Part shown: in pieces, positions 1-10,645 of the stretch
How positions within the stretch are numbered: the first letter of the stretch is position 1
Layout: the number at the start of each line of letters is the position of its first letter
From: Zingiber officinale
Lineage: Eukaryota; Streptophyta; Magnoliopsida; Zingiberales; Zingiberaceae
Direction of reading: 5' to 3'
NCBI RefSeq assembly: GCF_018446385.1
Contig: NC_055987.1
Coordinates: 31,812,202 to 31,876,201 of the forward strand
Length of the DNA: 64,000 nucleotides
The notes under the pieces: generated by a model
What the model saw: the letters and a program-made list of their open reading frames with translations, nothing else
The model's database searches: none
What the model was told of the DNA's origin: nothing
Position numbers and translations under genes: made by a program

Positions 1-932
1 AAATTCACCAAGTGTTCTTCATTTTCGGAGTCTTGGTCAGATTCTTCTTCAAATTCAGGCTTGCTTTTCTTTTCTTTGGAGGACCCTGCAAATAGAGCTA
101 TACCTTTCTCGGCTCCAGCATTAGTTTGTTCGTGTAATTCTAATTCACATAAAAGCTCATCTAATTTTAAGTTAGAAAGATTCTTAGAGATTTTGTAGGC
201 ATCCACTATTGATGCCCACAAACTATTACGTGGAAAGGCGTTTAATGCGTACCTTATTAAGTCTCTGTTCTCCATCTGGTGGCCTATTGCATGAAGCCCG
301 TTGAGGATGTCCTTGATCCTCGCGTGTAGTTGATTCGCCGTTTCACCTTCCTGCATTTTTATATTAAAAATTTTATTTAAGAGAAGGTCTCGTTTTGTTA
401 CCTTGGCGTCGCTCGTTCCCTCGTGCAGCTCGATCAACTTGTCCCATAGCTCTTTAGCGTTTTTGTGTGGACCGACTCTGTTCAGTTCTTCTCTTGTCAA
501 TCCGCATTGTAGAGTGTTGATCGCCTTATTTTCTGTTGATGCTTTTTTTTGCTGTCCAGTCTTCTGGATCTACTAGATTCCGGCGTTGTCCACTGGAATT
601 TTGTAGGGTCTCGTGATGCTCATCCACTGGTCGAAGTCTGTTTTGAGGTAGACCTCCATGCGCTTCTTCCAGACGGAAGTCGTCCCCGTTGAAGAGTGGA
701 GGTCGCACCGTGCTAAATCCTTCTTGTTGGGACATTCCGTGCAGGTAAATAACCAAAAAAATATCCCAAGACTTGGTCTTGGATTAGTAGTGCGGGAAGA
801 GAAAAATAGTAAAAAATCTAGATTGATATTAAAAATGATAAACAAGTTTTGAGTGTAAAACTGAAAACCAAAAAAAACCCCCAGTCCCGATTGGTGGTTG
901 CACCAAATCGAGGCGACTACTCCGATACCACT

Positions 933-1965
933 TGTAGGACCGTTAGATTCGATAGAGGGGTGAATATCGATTCGCAAAACAAGAGTATAAGCGCGGAAAA
1001 GTAAAATAGACACAGTTGTTTTACTTTGAGAGCCTGTGGCGACTCCTACTCGAAGGCGTGGTCCTTGACCACTTTCGTTGGGCAATCACTAGCAATTGAA
1101 ATAATGATTACAAAAGAATCGTACAGTGAATGCTAATGAAAACTAAAACAAATACCGACAAAAGGGAAAAGAGCGGGCGTAGTGTCTGAGCTTTGTTGGC
1201 GTCGCCGAGCGTCGAGCGGCAAGACCCGGAGAAGAGTTCTCACCTAATTGATTGATTACGAAGCTCCCTGCCCGGGCTTCTTTTATATCTTGTTCGCCGT
1301 AGCGCTGGATTCCTTTCGCCGCCTGGAATGTGACTGTGTTGCACAAACCATGATGCTCCACGTGGCGGCGACTCGGCTGGATAAATTCGCCTTCCCGGGA
1401 GCCCGGACCACCTTGTTCAAAAACCCTTTTCTGCAAAACAAAGTTAGTCCGAGGCAAATGTATATCCTACAACACAGATTATCAGCATAGTTAAAGTTCA
1501 ACAAATAAATAAAAGAGTATGACTTAGATTCCGTCTTTCCGAGACCGGAATCTAGTCACGATCTCGACTTAGACATCGAAATGGATCTAAGCCGGATCGA
1601 CGCCTAATGCCCCTTCCCGGAACGTCCTCACGTCCTCTCCTCGGTGACTTACCTCACTTACCAGAGGTCCGGTCAGCCCGTCGACCCGTCTGGACTTCTC
1701 GCCAAGCGTCCGGTCAGCCCGTCGACCCGCTTGGACTTCTCGCCAAGCGTCCGGTCAGCCCGTCGACCCGCTTGGACTTCTCGCCAGCTATCCGGTCAGC
1801 CCGTCGACCTAGCTGGACTTCGTGCCAGACATCCGGTCAGCCCGTCGACCTGTCTGGACTTTTCCTGCACACTTGATCAAAGTGTCAGACAACAACAAAA
1901 CTAACTTAACCTATTTGTCATTCATCAAAACCTGGGTTAGACCGTTAGTGCTACCCGCACCAACA
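933..1965 (-). repeat. 5' LTR of the left copia element
   Basis: The plus strand begins TGTAGGACCG and ends GCACCAACA. The minus strand therefore starts TGTTGGTGCGGGTAGC and ends with ACA, matching the solo LTR at 6108-7194, which lies in the opposite orientation. The right flank CTAGT (1966-1970) should be the target duplication; its partner is off the window. A TATA-like ATATAAAAG lies near 1280-1290 on the minus strand. The LTR contains the five-unit 41-bp hairpin array at 1665-1875. Confidence 0.85.
1665..1875 (-). repeat. 41-bp array of variable-stem hairpins
   Basis: The motif GGTCAGCCCGTCGACC recurs at 1671, 1712, 1753, 1794 and 1835, an exact 41-bp period. Around this constant core each unit has its own 7-bp arms, written CCAAGCG/CGCTTGG, CCAGCTA/TAGCTGG and CCAGACA/TGTCTGG. 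The arms differ between units but stay complementary within a unit. The core also pairs internally (GGTC with GACC). See findings. Confidence 0.85.
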
Positions 1966-1970
1966 CTAGT

Positions 1971-3900
1971 CCCTAACACCTTCCGCCTTTTATGTGGCGT
2001 TGTTGTCTTGTTCAAAATTCACAACATTCCCCTCCGACCGGAGGTCTTCTATTATTTTTATTATCCTAAACAGTCCGAGCTGGGTACTTACATGTTCCAG
2101 GCTCGTCCCGGTTTAGTCTTCTTTAATAAACTGCCCTCTTCCAATAAACATTGGAAAGAGTTCTACTTCTATCTTCGTCTTCCCGAACGAGCCTCCTTCC
2201 GAACCCAGTAGCAGGTCGACCGCCAATCTCCCCTGAGCTAAAAAGGTTCAAGACCCGACTGGACTATCTTTACGCTGCCAACATGCTAGTCGGTCTGAGG
2301 TTCGACATCAACAAGTTCTTACCAGAAGGGGTGATATGCATATTTGGCCTGAGTCCGATCCAGACTCCCCTCCCGAGCGGCTTCGGGAAGAATTTTACTT
2401 GTGCATTCGCCTTTATTGCTAATTGATTTTCTTCTTTTTCCTCTGTAGCGGACATTGTCATGGAGTCCGTGATGGCCAGTATTTTGAAGAGGAAAGCGGC
2501 GGTGCTCGAGGCCGCAGCTGCCAGGGAGATGGAGCAACTGGGCATCACCCCAGTCGGCTCTAACGAAGGAGAGAGCGAGACGAATGCGGGGGAGTCGGCC
2601 GCTCAGGCTTCTCTCCTGGAGCCAGCGGCAGGCGCAACTGCTAGCCGAGAGCCCTCCGTCCGGGAGGAAGGCTCCGCTCAGGAGGAAAAGCGCCCGCTAC
2701 ACACCCACTTGGACAGCCACTTCGGCCATCGGCATCCGAGCAGTGGACCCCCGCTTCTAAGGCCGCCCAACGGTTGAGGCGATTTCTTCCGATCGGACCC
2801 CATCACAGCTGGATGCGTCCGCGGACCCCCTCGAGGCCATTCCTGTCTGTCAGCGCCCTTCCGCCCGCTCCCCGCCAAGTCCAACGTTCGGCCATTTTGT
2901 CCCAGTTTTCTGCGCCGGCCTCCGATCCTTCCCCAACTTCCGCTCAGACGACTCCCGGTCGGCACCATACCATCAGGGTCTCCCTGCATCTCCCTACCGA
3001 AGAGTTGATGCCCGAGTCCGATCGGCCAACCGCGCCCGAGCACATGATCACAATGAAGGGGCCTCTAGCCGAAATGTAGGCCGACGCTCGGGCACGCGTC
3101 GCTATGATTCCACTCAGCAATCTGGCCAACAACCACATGCAGCAAGCCACTGGGGTAAGCGTATTTCCTCAAGTCATTTACGCATTCTTTCCGATCGGCT
3201 ATTAATAATTTTATGTATGTCAGAGATGGGTAGAGGAGATCGCCGTTTGCAACCGTCTGGCCCTGGTGGACGAAGAATTAAAGAGGTTGAAGGCTCCGGG
3301 CGGCCCGTCCGGCTCCCAAGGCCCCTCATATGCCGAGCTGCAGAAAGAGCTCAAAAAGACCCAAGATCGGCTGGTGGCTGAGCAAAAAAAGACGGCCGAC
3401 CAGGCCCATACTCTGGCCGAACTTGAACGACAGGTCAAATCACTCGACCGCAAAATAAGCCTGGCAATCGAGCGGAAGAAAACGGCTATCTCCGATCTGG
3501 AGAAAAAAAACGTCGAGGCTCGGGGCTGGAGCAACGGGTCAAAGAGCTGATGGAGCAGCTAGATGGTGAGAAGGCGAGCCGCTCAGGTGAAGCCATCAAG
3601 CATAAGGACGAGCAGAAGAAATTACAAGAGTCTCTCGAGGCTTCCCAAGCTGCCTTCAAAGAATACCAGGAGGCTGAGCCCGACCGAGTCGCAGCCCTGA
3701 GGCAGAAGCACATCCGCTCGACCGAATTTTCCAAAAAAGTGTGCGAGCGGATGTATACTGCTTTTGAGCTTGCCATCACCGCCACGACAGGCTATCTGAA
3801 GTCCAAGGGTCAGCTCCCTGACTCCGCCAGCATCCCAGCCCAAGATTATGCGGTGCTCCTTAGTACCATCCCTAAGGATCTTTATGATTTTCTGGAATAG
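1971..3900 (+). pseudogene. Antisense accessory ORF of the Tat-type element
   Basis: Plus-strand coding opposite in sense to the host retroelement. The first part (to about 2210) reads PEVFYYFYYPKQSELGTYMF and then ARPGLVFFNKLPSSNKHWKE, matching the Transposase_28 family that plant Tat elements carry. A middle part (about 2460-2780) is Ala/Glu-rich. The last parts (3266-3550 and 3550-3900) are strongly charged coiled coils (AELQKELKKTQDRLVAEQKK; AIKHKDEQKKLQESLEASQA) ending LLSTIPKDLYDFLE. GT..AG-like gaps, for example about 3155-3223, fit the introns known for these ORFs. The 5' end is cut by the copia insertion. The function of such ORFs is not established. It is broken here. Confidence 0.75.
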
Positions 3901-4144
3901 AAGTCTGTATGTAATTCGGCCGTTCGACCAAAAAAACTTCTCTTTTTGTAATTCGGTCGCTCGACCTTGATTCCTCTAACTTCAAATGAAAATTTTATCT
4001 TTATGCAACTTCGTTTTTACTTTGCATGCTTGTGGGTGATTGGTCGGGGCCTATGACACATAACTCGGCCAACTAGGTCTCCCGAGCGGGCGTGGGTGGC
4101 ATACGACTTGCCACTACTTTCCATTGCCACTTATCTTAAAGCGT

Positions 4145-5330
4145 CTTTCGTTCCGGCCGGAGGGTTTATAGTCGCCGGTCCGACTCTCGATATTTAACGT
4201 CGGAGCTCGACGGTCTTCCGGCCGGAGGGTTTATAGTCGTCGGTACGACTCTCGATATTTAACGTCGGAGCTCGACGGTCTTCCGGCCGGAGGGTTTATA
4301 GTCGCCGGTTCGACTCTCGATATTTAACGTCGGAGCTCGACGGTCTTCCGACCGGAGGGTTTATAGTCGCCGGTTCGACTCTCGATATTTAACGTCGGAG
4401 CTCGACGGTCTTCCGGCCAGAGGGTTTATAGTCGCCAGTACGACTCTCGATATTTAACGTCGGAGCTCGACGGTCTTCCGGCCGGAGAGTTTATAGTCGC
4501 CGGTTCGACTCTCGATATTTAACGTCGGAGCTCGACGGTCTTCCGGCCGGAGGGTTTATAGCCGTCGGTTCGACTCTCGATATTTAACGTCGGAGCTCGA
4601 CGGTCTTCCGGCCGGAGGGTTTATAGTCGCCGGTTCGGAACTCGATCTTTAACGCCGTCGAACTCGGCGGTTTCCGATCGAGAGGTTTATAGTCGCCGGT
4701 TTGACTCTCGATATTTAACGTCGGAGCTCGACGATCTTCCGACCGGAGGGTTTATAGTCGCCGGTTCAACTCTTGATATTTAACGTCGGAGCTCGACAGT
4801 CTTCCGACCGGAGGGTTTATAGTTGCCGGTTCGACTCTCGATATTTAACGTCGGAGCTCGACGGTCTTCCGGCCGGAGGGTTTATAGTCGCTGGTTCGAC
4901 TCTCGATATTTAACGTCGGAGCTCGACGGTCTTCTGGCCGGAGGGTTTATAGTCGCCGGTTCGACTCTCGATATTTAACGTCGGAACTCGACGGTCTTCC
5001 GACCGGAGGGTTTATAGTCGCCGATTCGACTCTCAATATTTAACGTCGGAGCTCGACGTTCTTCCGACCGGAGGGTTTATAGTCGCCGGTTCGACTCTCG
5101 ATATTTAACGTCGGAGCTCGACGGTCTTCCGGCCGGAGGGTTTATAGTCGCCGGTTCGACTCTCGATATTTAACGTCGGAGCTCGACAGTCTTCCGACCG
5201 GAGGGTTTATAGTCACCGGTTCGACTCTCGATATTTAACATCGGAGCTCAACGGTCTTCAGACCGGAGAGTTTATAGTCGCCGGTTCAACTTTCGATATT
5301 TAACGTCTGAGCTCGACGACCTTCAAAGCT
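4145..5330. repeat. 65-bp tandem array, about 18 copies
   Basis: The landmark AGGGTTTATAG recurs at 4161, 4226, 4291, 4356, 4421 and onwards to about 5267, a 65-bp period with about 18 units. Most units differ at only a few positions; one near 4640-4680 is more diverged. The array lies between pol and the antisense ORF of the Tat-type element. Tandem arrays in this untranslated region are known for Tat-lineage elements and can seed satellite DNA. I see no coding in it. Confidence 0.95.
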
Positions 5331-5451
5331 AATTTCAAGGCGGACAATATACGCCCTGCCGAGCGGCGTTCGACGAATAATGCCAAATGTGCTTTATCAC
5401 TTACTTCCTGCATTAAAAGGACACAGGCTACCAAGACATACATAAAATGAA

Positions 5452-6042
5452 TTACATCGGCGCACCTCTCACCCAGCTCGGTACGGCTGGAGATGATTTG
5501 CGCTCCACGCGCGGTCGATCTAGCTGCCGTCCGTCTTCATCCTCCAAATAATAGGCACCCGAGCGGAGCTTTTCGATGACTTTAAAGGGGCCCGCCCAAG
5601 GAGCCTCCAGCTTACCAACGTCCTCGACCGGCTTTACTTTCTTCCATACTAGGTCGCCGACATGGAATGCTCTAGGGATCACGCGTCGATTGTAGTTCTG
5701 TTTCATTCTCTGCCGGTACGCCATCAACCGAACGGATGCCTTAGCTCGCTCTTCGTCGATCAAGTCCAACTCCATATTCCTCCGCTCGGCATTGTCCTCA
5801 TCATAGCTCTGGATCCGGATGGACTCCACGCCAACTTCAATTGGGATAACTGCTTCGCCGCCGTACACTAAATGGAATGGCGTGCCGCCCATTCCCTCCT
5901 TTGGGGTCGTGCGGATAGCCCATAGGACGCCCGGCAGCTCGTCCACCCAGCTTCCTCCCATATGGTCGAGCCGAGCCCGGAGAATGCGAAGAATCTCCCG
6001 GTTGGCTACTTCGGCTTGACCATTGCTTTGGGGATAGGCCAC
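5452..6042 (-). pseudogene. Integrase C-terminal portion of the Tat-type pol
   Basis: The minus-strand reading starts in the integrase core just after the solo LTR insertion: MAYPQSNGQAEVANREILRI, then GTPFHLVYGGEAVIPIEVG (the GAPF-like region) and a chromatin-facing C-terminus with GDLVWKKVKPV and GKLEAPWAGPFKVIEKLRSG (the GKL...WEGPF-like module). It stops near 5452, just before the tandem array. The other pol domains lie at 7195-10251, beyond the inserted LTR. Confidence 0.85.
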
Positions 6043-6107
6043 GGAAGTAAATTGTTGTTTGATGCCATAACTTTTGCACCATTCTTCGAGCTGCTTCCCG
6101 ATGAACT

Positions 6108-7194
6108 TGTTGGTGCGGTTAGCACTAACGATTTAACCCAGGTTTTGATGAATGACAAATCAGGTTAAGTTAGTTTGTTGTTGTCTGACACTTTGATCAA
6201 GTGTGTAGGAGAAGTCCAGACAGGTCGACGGGCTGACCGGATGTCTGGCATGAAGCCCAGCTAGGTCGACGGGCTGACTGGATAGCTGGCGAGAAGTCCA
6301 AGCGGGTCGACGGGCTGACCGGACGCTTGGCGAGAAGTCCAGCTAGGTCGACGGGCCGACCGGATAGCTGGCAAGAAGTCCAGATGGGTCGAAGGGCTGA
6401 CCGAACGTCTGGCAGGTAAGTGAGGTAAGTCACTAGAGGGGAGTGACTGCGAGGACGCGTTCCCAGGAAGGGAACATTAGGCGTCGATCCGACTTAGATC
6501 CATCTTGGATATCTAAGTCGAGATCGTGACTAGATTCCGGTCTCGGAAAGACGGAATCTAAGTCATACTCTTTTTATTTATCTGTTGAACTTTAACTGTG
6601 CTGACAATCTGTTTTACAGGATGTATATTTGCCTCGGACTAACTCTATTTTGCAGGAGAAGGAATTCCTGGAGAAGGGATCCGGGCGCCCGGAGGCAAGT
6701 TCTATCCCAACTCGCGCGTCGCCACGTGGAGCTTGATGGTTGGACCTGCCACGTTCCACCAGGGCGCCCGGAAGGGATCCGGGGCGCCCCGAGCTTCATA
6801 TAAAAGAAGGGTCAGAGGGGAGCTTCAAATAACAACAGAAAGAAAGTCTTCTACTGCTTGACTGCTACTCTGCGCTCTAGCGACGCTAACAAAGCTCCGA
6901 CAAAGTGCTCCTTCTTCTTTGGTTAATTTTCTTTTCGGTATCACTTTATTTCCATTAGCATTTCTGTACCTTAATTTGTAATAGTATTTCGAATTGCTAG
7001 TGAATTGCCCAACGAAAGTACTCAAGGAGTACGGACCTTCGAGTAGGAGTCGTCACAGGCTCCGAACGAAGTAAAAAACACCTTGTTCAGTTTGCCTAAG
7101 TTTTTTATTATTCCGCTGCGCTTAACTCTTATTAACGCGATTTTTTCGAATCGATATTCACCCCCCCCCTCTATCGACGTTTCACGATCTAACA
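6108..7194 (+). mobile_element. Solo copia LTR inserted in the integrase gene
   Basis: It starts TGTTGGTGCGGTTAG and ends ACGATCTAACA, with perfect 5-bp target duplications GAACT at 6103-6107 and 7195-7199. Length is 1087 bp. It is the same family as the LTR at 933-1965 but in the opposite orientation. A TATA-like CATATAAAAG lies at 6797-6806. No internal sequence is present, so it formed by LTR-LTR recombination after a full element inserted. A five-unit 41-bp hairpin array sits at 6203-6425. Confidence 0.95.
6203..6425 (+). repeat. 41-bp array of variable-stem hairpins (solo LTR copy)
   Basis: Five units, each with the constant core GGTCGACGGGCTGACC, flanked by stems CCAGACA/TGTCTGG, CCAGCTA/TAGCTGG, CCAAGCG/CGCTTGG, CCAGCTA/TAGCTGG and CCAGATG/CGTCTGG. 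Only the last pair carries a mismatch, and it is wobble-compatible. Same organisation as 1665-1875 on the other strand. Confidence 0.85.
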
Positions 7195-10100
7195 GAACTG
7201 TCGCCCATTATCAGATATGAGCCGGCGAGGAATGCCGAACCGACAGATTATATGCTGCCAGATAAACTTTTTGACCATCCGCTCAGTGATATTTGCCAGT
7301 GGCTCGGCTTCCACCCATTTGGAAAAGTAGTCGACCGCCACTAGAAGAAACTTCCGCTGACCGGTCGCCATAGGGAACGGACCTACGATATCCATTCCCC
7401 ACTGATCGAACGGACAGGACACTGTAGATGCTTTCATCTCCTCCGCCGGTCGGTGGGATACGTTGTGGTACTTCTGGCAGGAGAGGCACGTCGCGACGGT
7501 CCGAGCGGTGTCTGCTTGCAGTGTTGGCCAAAAGTACCCTACCAGCAGGATCTTCCTGGCCAACGATCGTCCGCCCGGATGTCCTCCGCACGATCCTTGG
7601 TGCACTTCCTGAAGGATGTACTCCGCGTCCTCCGAGCTCACACACTTCAATAGTGGGCGGGAGAAAGCCTTCTTGTAGAGTTGGTCTCCCACGAGTGTGA
7701 ACCGACCGGCTCTCCTCCTCAATAGATGGGCTTCTTCCTGATTGGGCGGTGTCGCACCCTTGCGCAGAAACTCTATGATGGTTATCCTCCAATCGCTCGG
7801 GAATGCGAGGTCCTCCATCCGATCGATATGCGCCACCAAAGATACTTGCTCAATTGGCTGCTGGATGATGACCGGTGATATTGAACTTGCGAGCTTAGCT
7901 AACTCATTTGCCGTCTGGTTCTCTGCTCGGGGTATCTTCTGAATAATGACTTCTCTAAAGTGGGCCTTGAGCTTTTCGAAGACCTCAGCGTAGAGCTTGA
8001 GCCGAGCGTTGTTAATCTCAAAAGTGCCCGAGAGCTGCTGGGCGGCCAGCTGAGAGTCTGAATGGATTGTTACCTGACCGGCTCCTACATGTAGGGCTGC
8101 CTGCAAGCCGGCTATGAGGGCCTCATACTCTGCTTCATTATTAGTGGCTTTGTAGTCCAGCCGAACGGATAGGTGCATCCGTTCTTCTTGGGGAGAAAGT
8201 AATAGCACACCAATCCCGCTCCCGAGCCGAGTAGAAGATCCATCCACAAATATTTTCCACATAACTTCGGGCTCGGGATTTTGCACTTCGGTAACAAAAT
8301 CTGCTAAGGACTGCGCCTTTATCGCCGATCGGGGTTGATACTGAATGTCAAATTTACTTAACTCCGTTGTCCATTTGATGAGCCGTCCGGACGCTTCTGG
8401 GTTCAGCAGCACTCTTTCCAATGGGCTATTTGTCCGGACGATGATTGTATGTGCTAGGAAATAAGGACGAAGTCTCCGAGCGGCGAGAACCAAAGCAAAA
8501 GCCAACTTCTCGAGCCCGGTGTAGCGAGATTCAGCATCTTTTAGAATATGGCTCAAGAAGTACACGGGTTGTTCTTCACCGCTCGTCCTCACTAATGTCG
8601 AGCCTACTGCCTGCTTGGTTGAAGATAAATAAATACAGAGCGGCTCACCTACAGCTGGCTTGGCTAGCACAGGCAAGGAGTTCAGGTACGTCTTCAGCTC
8701 CTCAAACGCCCGATCGCATTCCTCGTCCCAATGAAACTTAGTAGCTTTGCGTAGGATCTTGAAAAAAGGGAGACTCCGGTCGGTAGTCTTAGAGATGAAT
8801 CTTGACAATGCAGTTATCTGACCGGTCAGGCGTTGTACTTCCCTCAGATTTCTTGGGGGCGGCATATTTTGCAACGCTTTTACCTTGCTGGGATTTGCCT
8901 CTATGCCCCGCTCGGTCACTATATAGCCCAAAAAACGCCCGCCTTTTGCTCCGAACAAACATTTCTGAGGGTTTAGCTTGACTCCAAACTTTCTCAGCGT
9001 TCGGAAGGTCTCCTCCATGTCCGTAAAAAGATCAGACGCTCGGACGGACTTGATGAGAATATCATCCACGTACACTTCTAAATTGCGTCCGATCTGCTCC
9101 TTGAATACTTTGTTCATCAAGCGCTGGTAGGTTGCTCCCGCGTTCTTCAGTCCGAATGGCATTACATTGTAACAGTAAGTGTCATCGGCTGTGACGAAGC
9201 TGACATTCTCTTGATCTTCTCGGGTGAGCGGCACCTGATAGTAGTCCTGATAGGCGTCTAGCATGCATATCAGCTCGCACCCGGCTGTGGAGTCCACCAG
9301 TTGATCAATCCGGGGTAGAGGATAGAAATCCTTTGGGCATGCTTTGTTGAGATTCCGGAAATCGATGCAAACCCTCCACTTGTTGCCCGGCTTGGAGACT
9401 AGCACTACATTTGCGAGCCAGTTCGGGAACTGGACCTCCCTTATATGGTCGGCCTCCAAGAGCTTCTCGACCTCCGCTCGGATGATGGCGTTTTGTTCAG
9501 CGCTGAAGTCCCTCTTCCTTTGCTTCACCGGCCGAGCGTCCGGTCGGACGTGAAGCTCATGTTGTGCTATACTTGGCGAAATTCCCGGCAGCTCATGCGT
9601 CGACCAAACGAAGACGTCGCAATTTCTCTGGAGACATTTGATCACCTCCTTTTTCTGGCTTGCCTCCAGATCGGCCGCAATGAATGTGGTAGCCTCCAAT
9701 CGGGTCGAGTGGATCTGCACCTCTTCTTTTTCTTCATAAACCAAAGAGGGTGGTTTTTCGGTTATGGCGTTCACCTCGATCCGTGGCGTCTTCCGCGCGG
9801 AATTAGCTTCCGCTCGGACCATTTCGACGTAGCATTGCCGAGCAGCCAGTTGGTCTCCTCGCACTTCTCCAACTTTATCTTCAACCAGGAACTTAATTTT
9901 CTGATAGAAGGTGGAGACGACCGCTTGGAACTCACTGAGTGCTGGTCGCCCCAGGATAACATTGTATGTTGAGGGAGAGTCGACCACGACGAAGTTGGCA
10001 GTCCGCGTCCTTCTGAGCGGATCTTCTCCCAATGAAATAGTCAGTCGGACCTGTCCGACCGGTAGAACTTCATTGCCCGTAAACCCGTAGAGAGGGGTTG

Positions 10101-10251
10101 TCATGGGTAGCAACTCAGCTCGATCAATTTGCAGTTGGTCGAAAGCCTTTTTGAATATGATGTTGACCGAGCTGCCTGTATCAATGAAAATGCGGTGAAT
10201 AGTATAATTAGCTATTACCGCTTTGATAATGAGGGTGTCGTCATGTGGCAT
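7195..10251 (-). CDS. Tat-lineage pol: protease, reverse transcriptase, RNase H, integrase N-part (fossil)
   Basis: A long open minus-strand frame of about 1000 codons. In order: an aspartic protease with the active site DTGSSVNIIF near residue 24; reverse transcriptase with WRVCIDFRNLNKACPKD, MPFGLKNAGATYQRLMN and the catalytic YVDDILIKS; RNase H with FVDGSSTRLGSGIG and the NEAEYEALIAGL motif; then integrase with the HHCC zinc region (HQGSCGGHPGG...CLSCQKYH), DIVGPFP and the end of the core at SDNGRQF. There the solo LTR at 6108-7194 splits integrase. In life this polyprotein would copy RNA to cDNA and insert it. The frame itself looks well preserved, but the insertion makes the element dead. 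Confidence 0.9.
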
Positions 10252-10645
10252 TTCGACTCCCTCCAGGTCCCTGGGCCCGAAGTTGATTTCGGGCCAGCTC
10301 GCTCGTTCTTGGCTGCAGCCGACCGCATGGATCTGGAGCTGCCTGACACTTGCCTTCCTTGCTCTGTTGGAGTCACCTCCGGTCGGTCCACCAGCGATGA
10401 TGTTGATTTCGCCGCGGGACGTGTTGCTTCTATTTTCTTCCTCCCGTGCAGACGGCCTAGGCTGCTCCTTAGATACCCGGGGATTGTCCTCGTGCCCCTG
10501 AGGATGATACCGCTCGGGAGACTTTCTGGATATCCGCCGACCGGCTTCATGGTGTCGCTGTTGCCTGTTGGATGACGGCGATTGACGGCGGCCACTCCGG
10601 GGAACGGGGTGGGCAATCAGGGGAAGGCTTCGGCAATCTCCTGTA

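Larger units (their letters stand above)
1..1965 (-). mobile_element. Ty1/copia LTR element, 5' part (runs off the left edge)
   Basis: Read on the minus strand this is a 5' LTR (933-1965), a primer-binding site at 920-930 complementary to initiator Met-tRNA (TGGTATCGGAG on the element strand), and a gag reading from about 735 leftwards. Translated pieces show the UBN2/DUF4219 type of copia gag: a start like MSQQEGFSTVRPPLFNGDDF, then KELWDKLIELHEG and LHARIKDILNGLHAIGHQM. The rest of gag, pol and the 3' LTR lie outside the window. The element sits inside the antisense ORF of a Tat-type gypsy element, whose coding resumes just right of 1965. The gag looks broken, with at least one break. Age cannot be judged without the partner LTR. 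Confidence 0.85.

Noticed and set aside
573-1085. 170-codon minus-strand frame over the copia leader and LTR
   Set aside because: It crosses the PBS and LTR edge and shows no gag or pol motif; the gag reading lies in another frame.
4145-5330. CRISPR-like look of the 65-bp array (and the 41-bp arrays)
   Set aside because: The units are contiguous near-identical repeats without unique spacers, and the genome is plant nuclear.
9445-9972. 175-codon plus-strand frame opposite pol
   Set aside because: It mirrors the conserved reverse transcriptase/protease coding on the minus strand and has no motif of its own.
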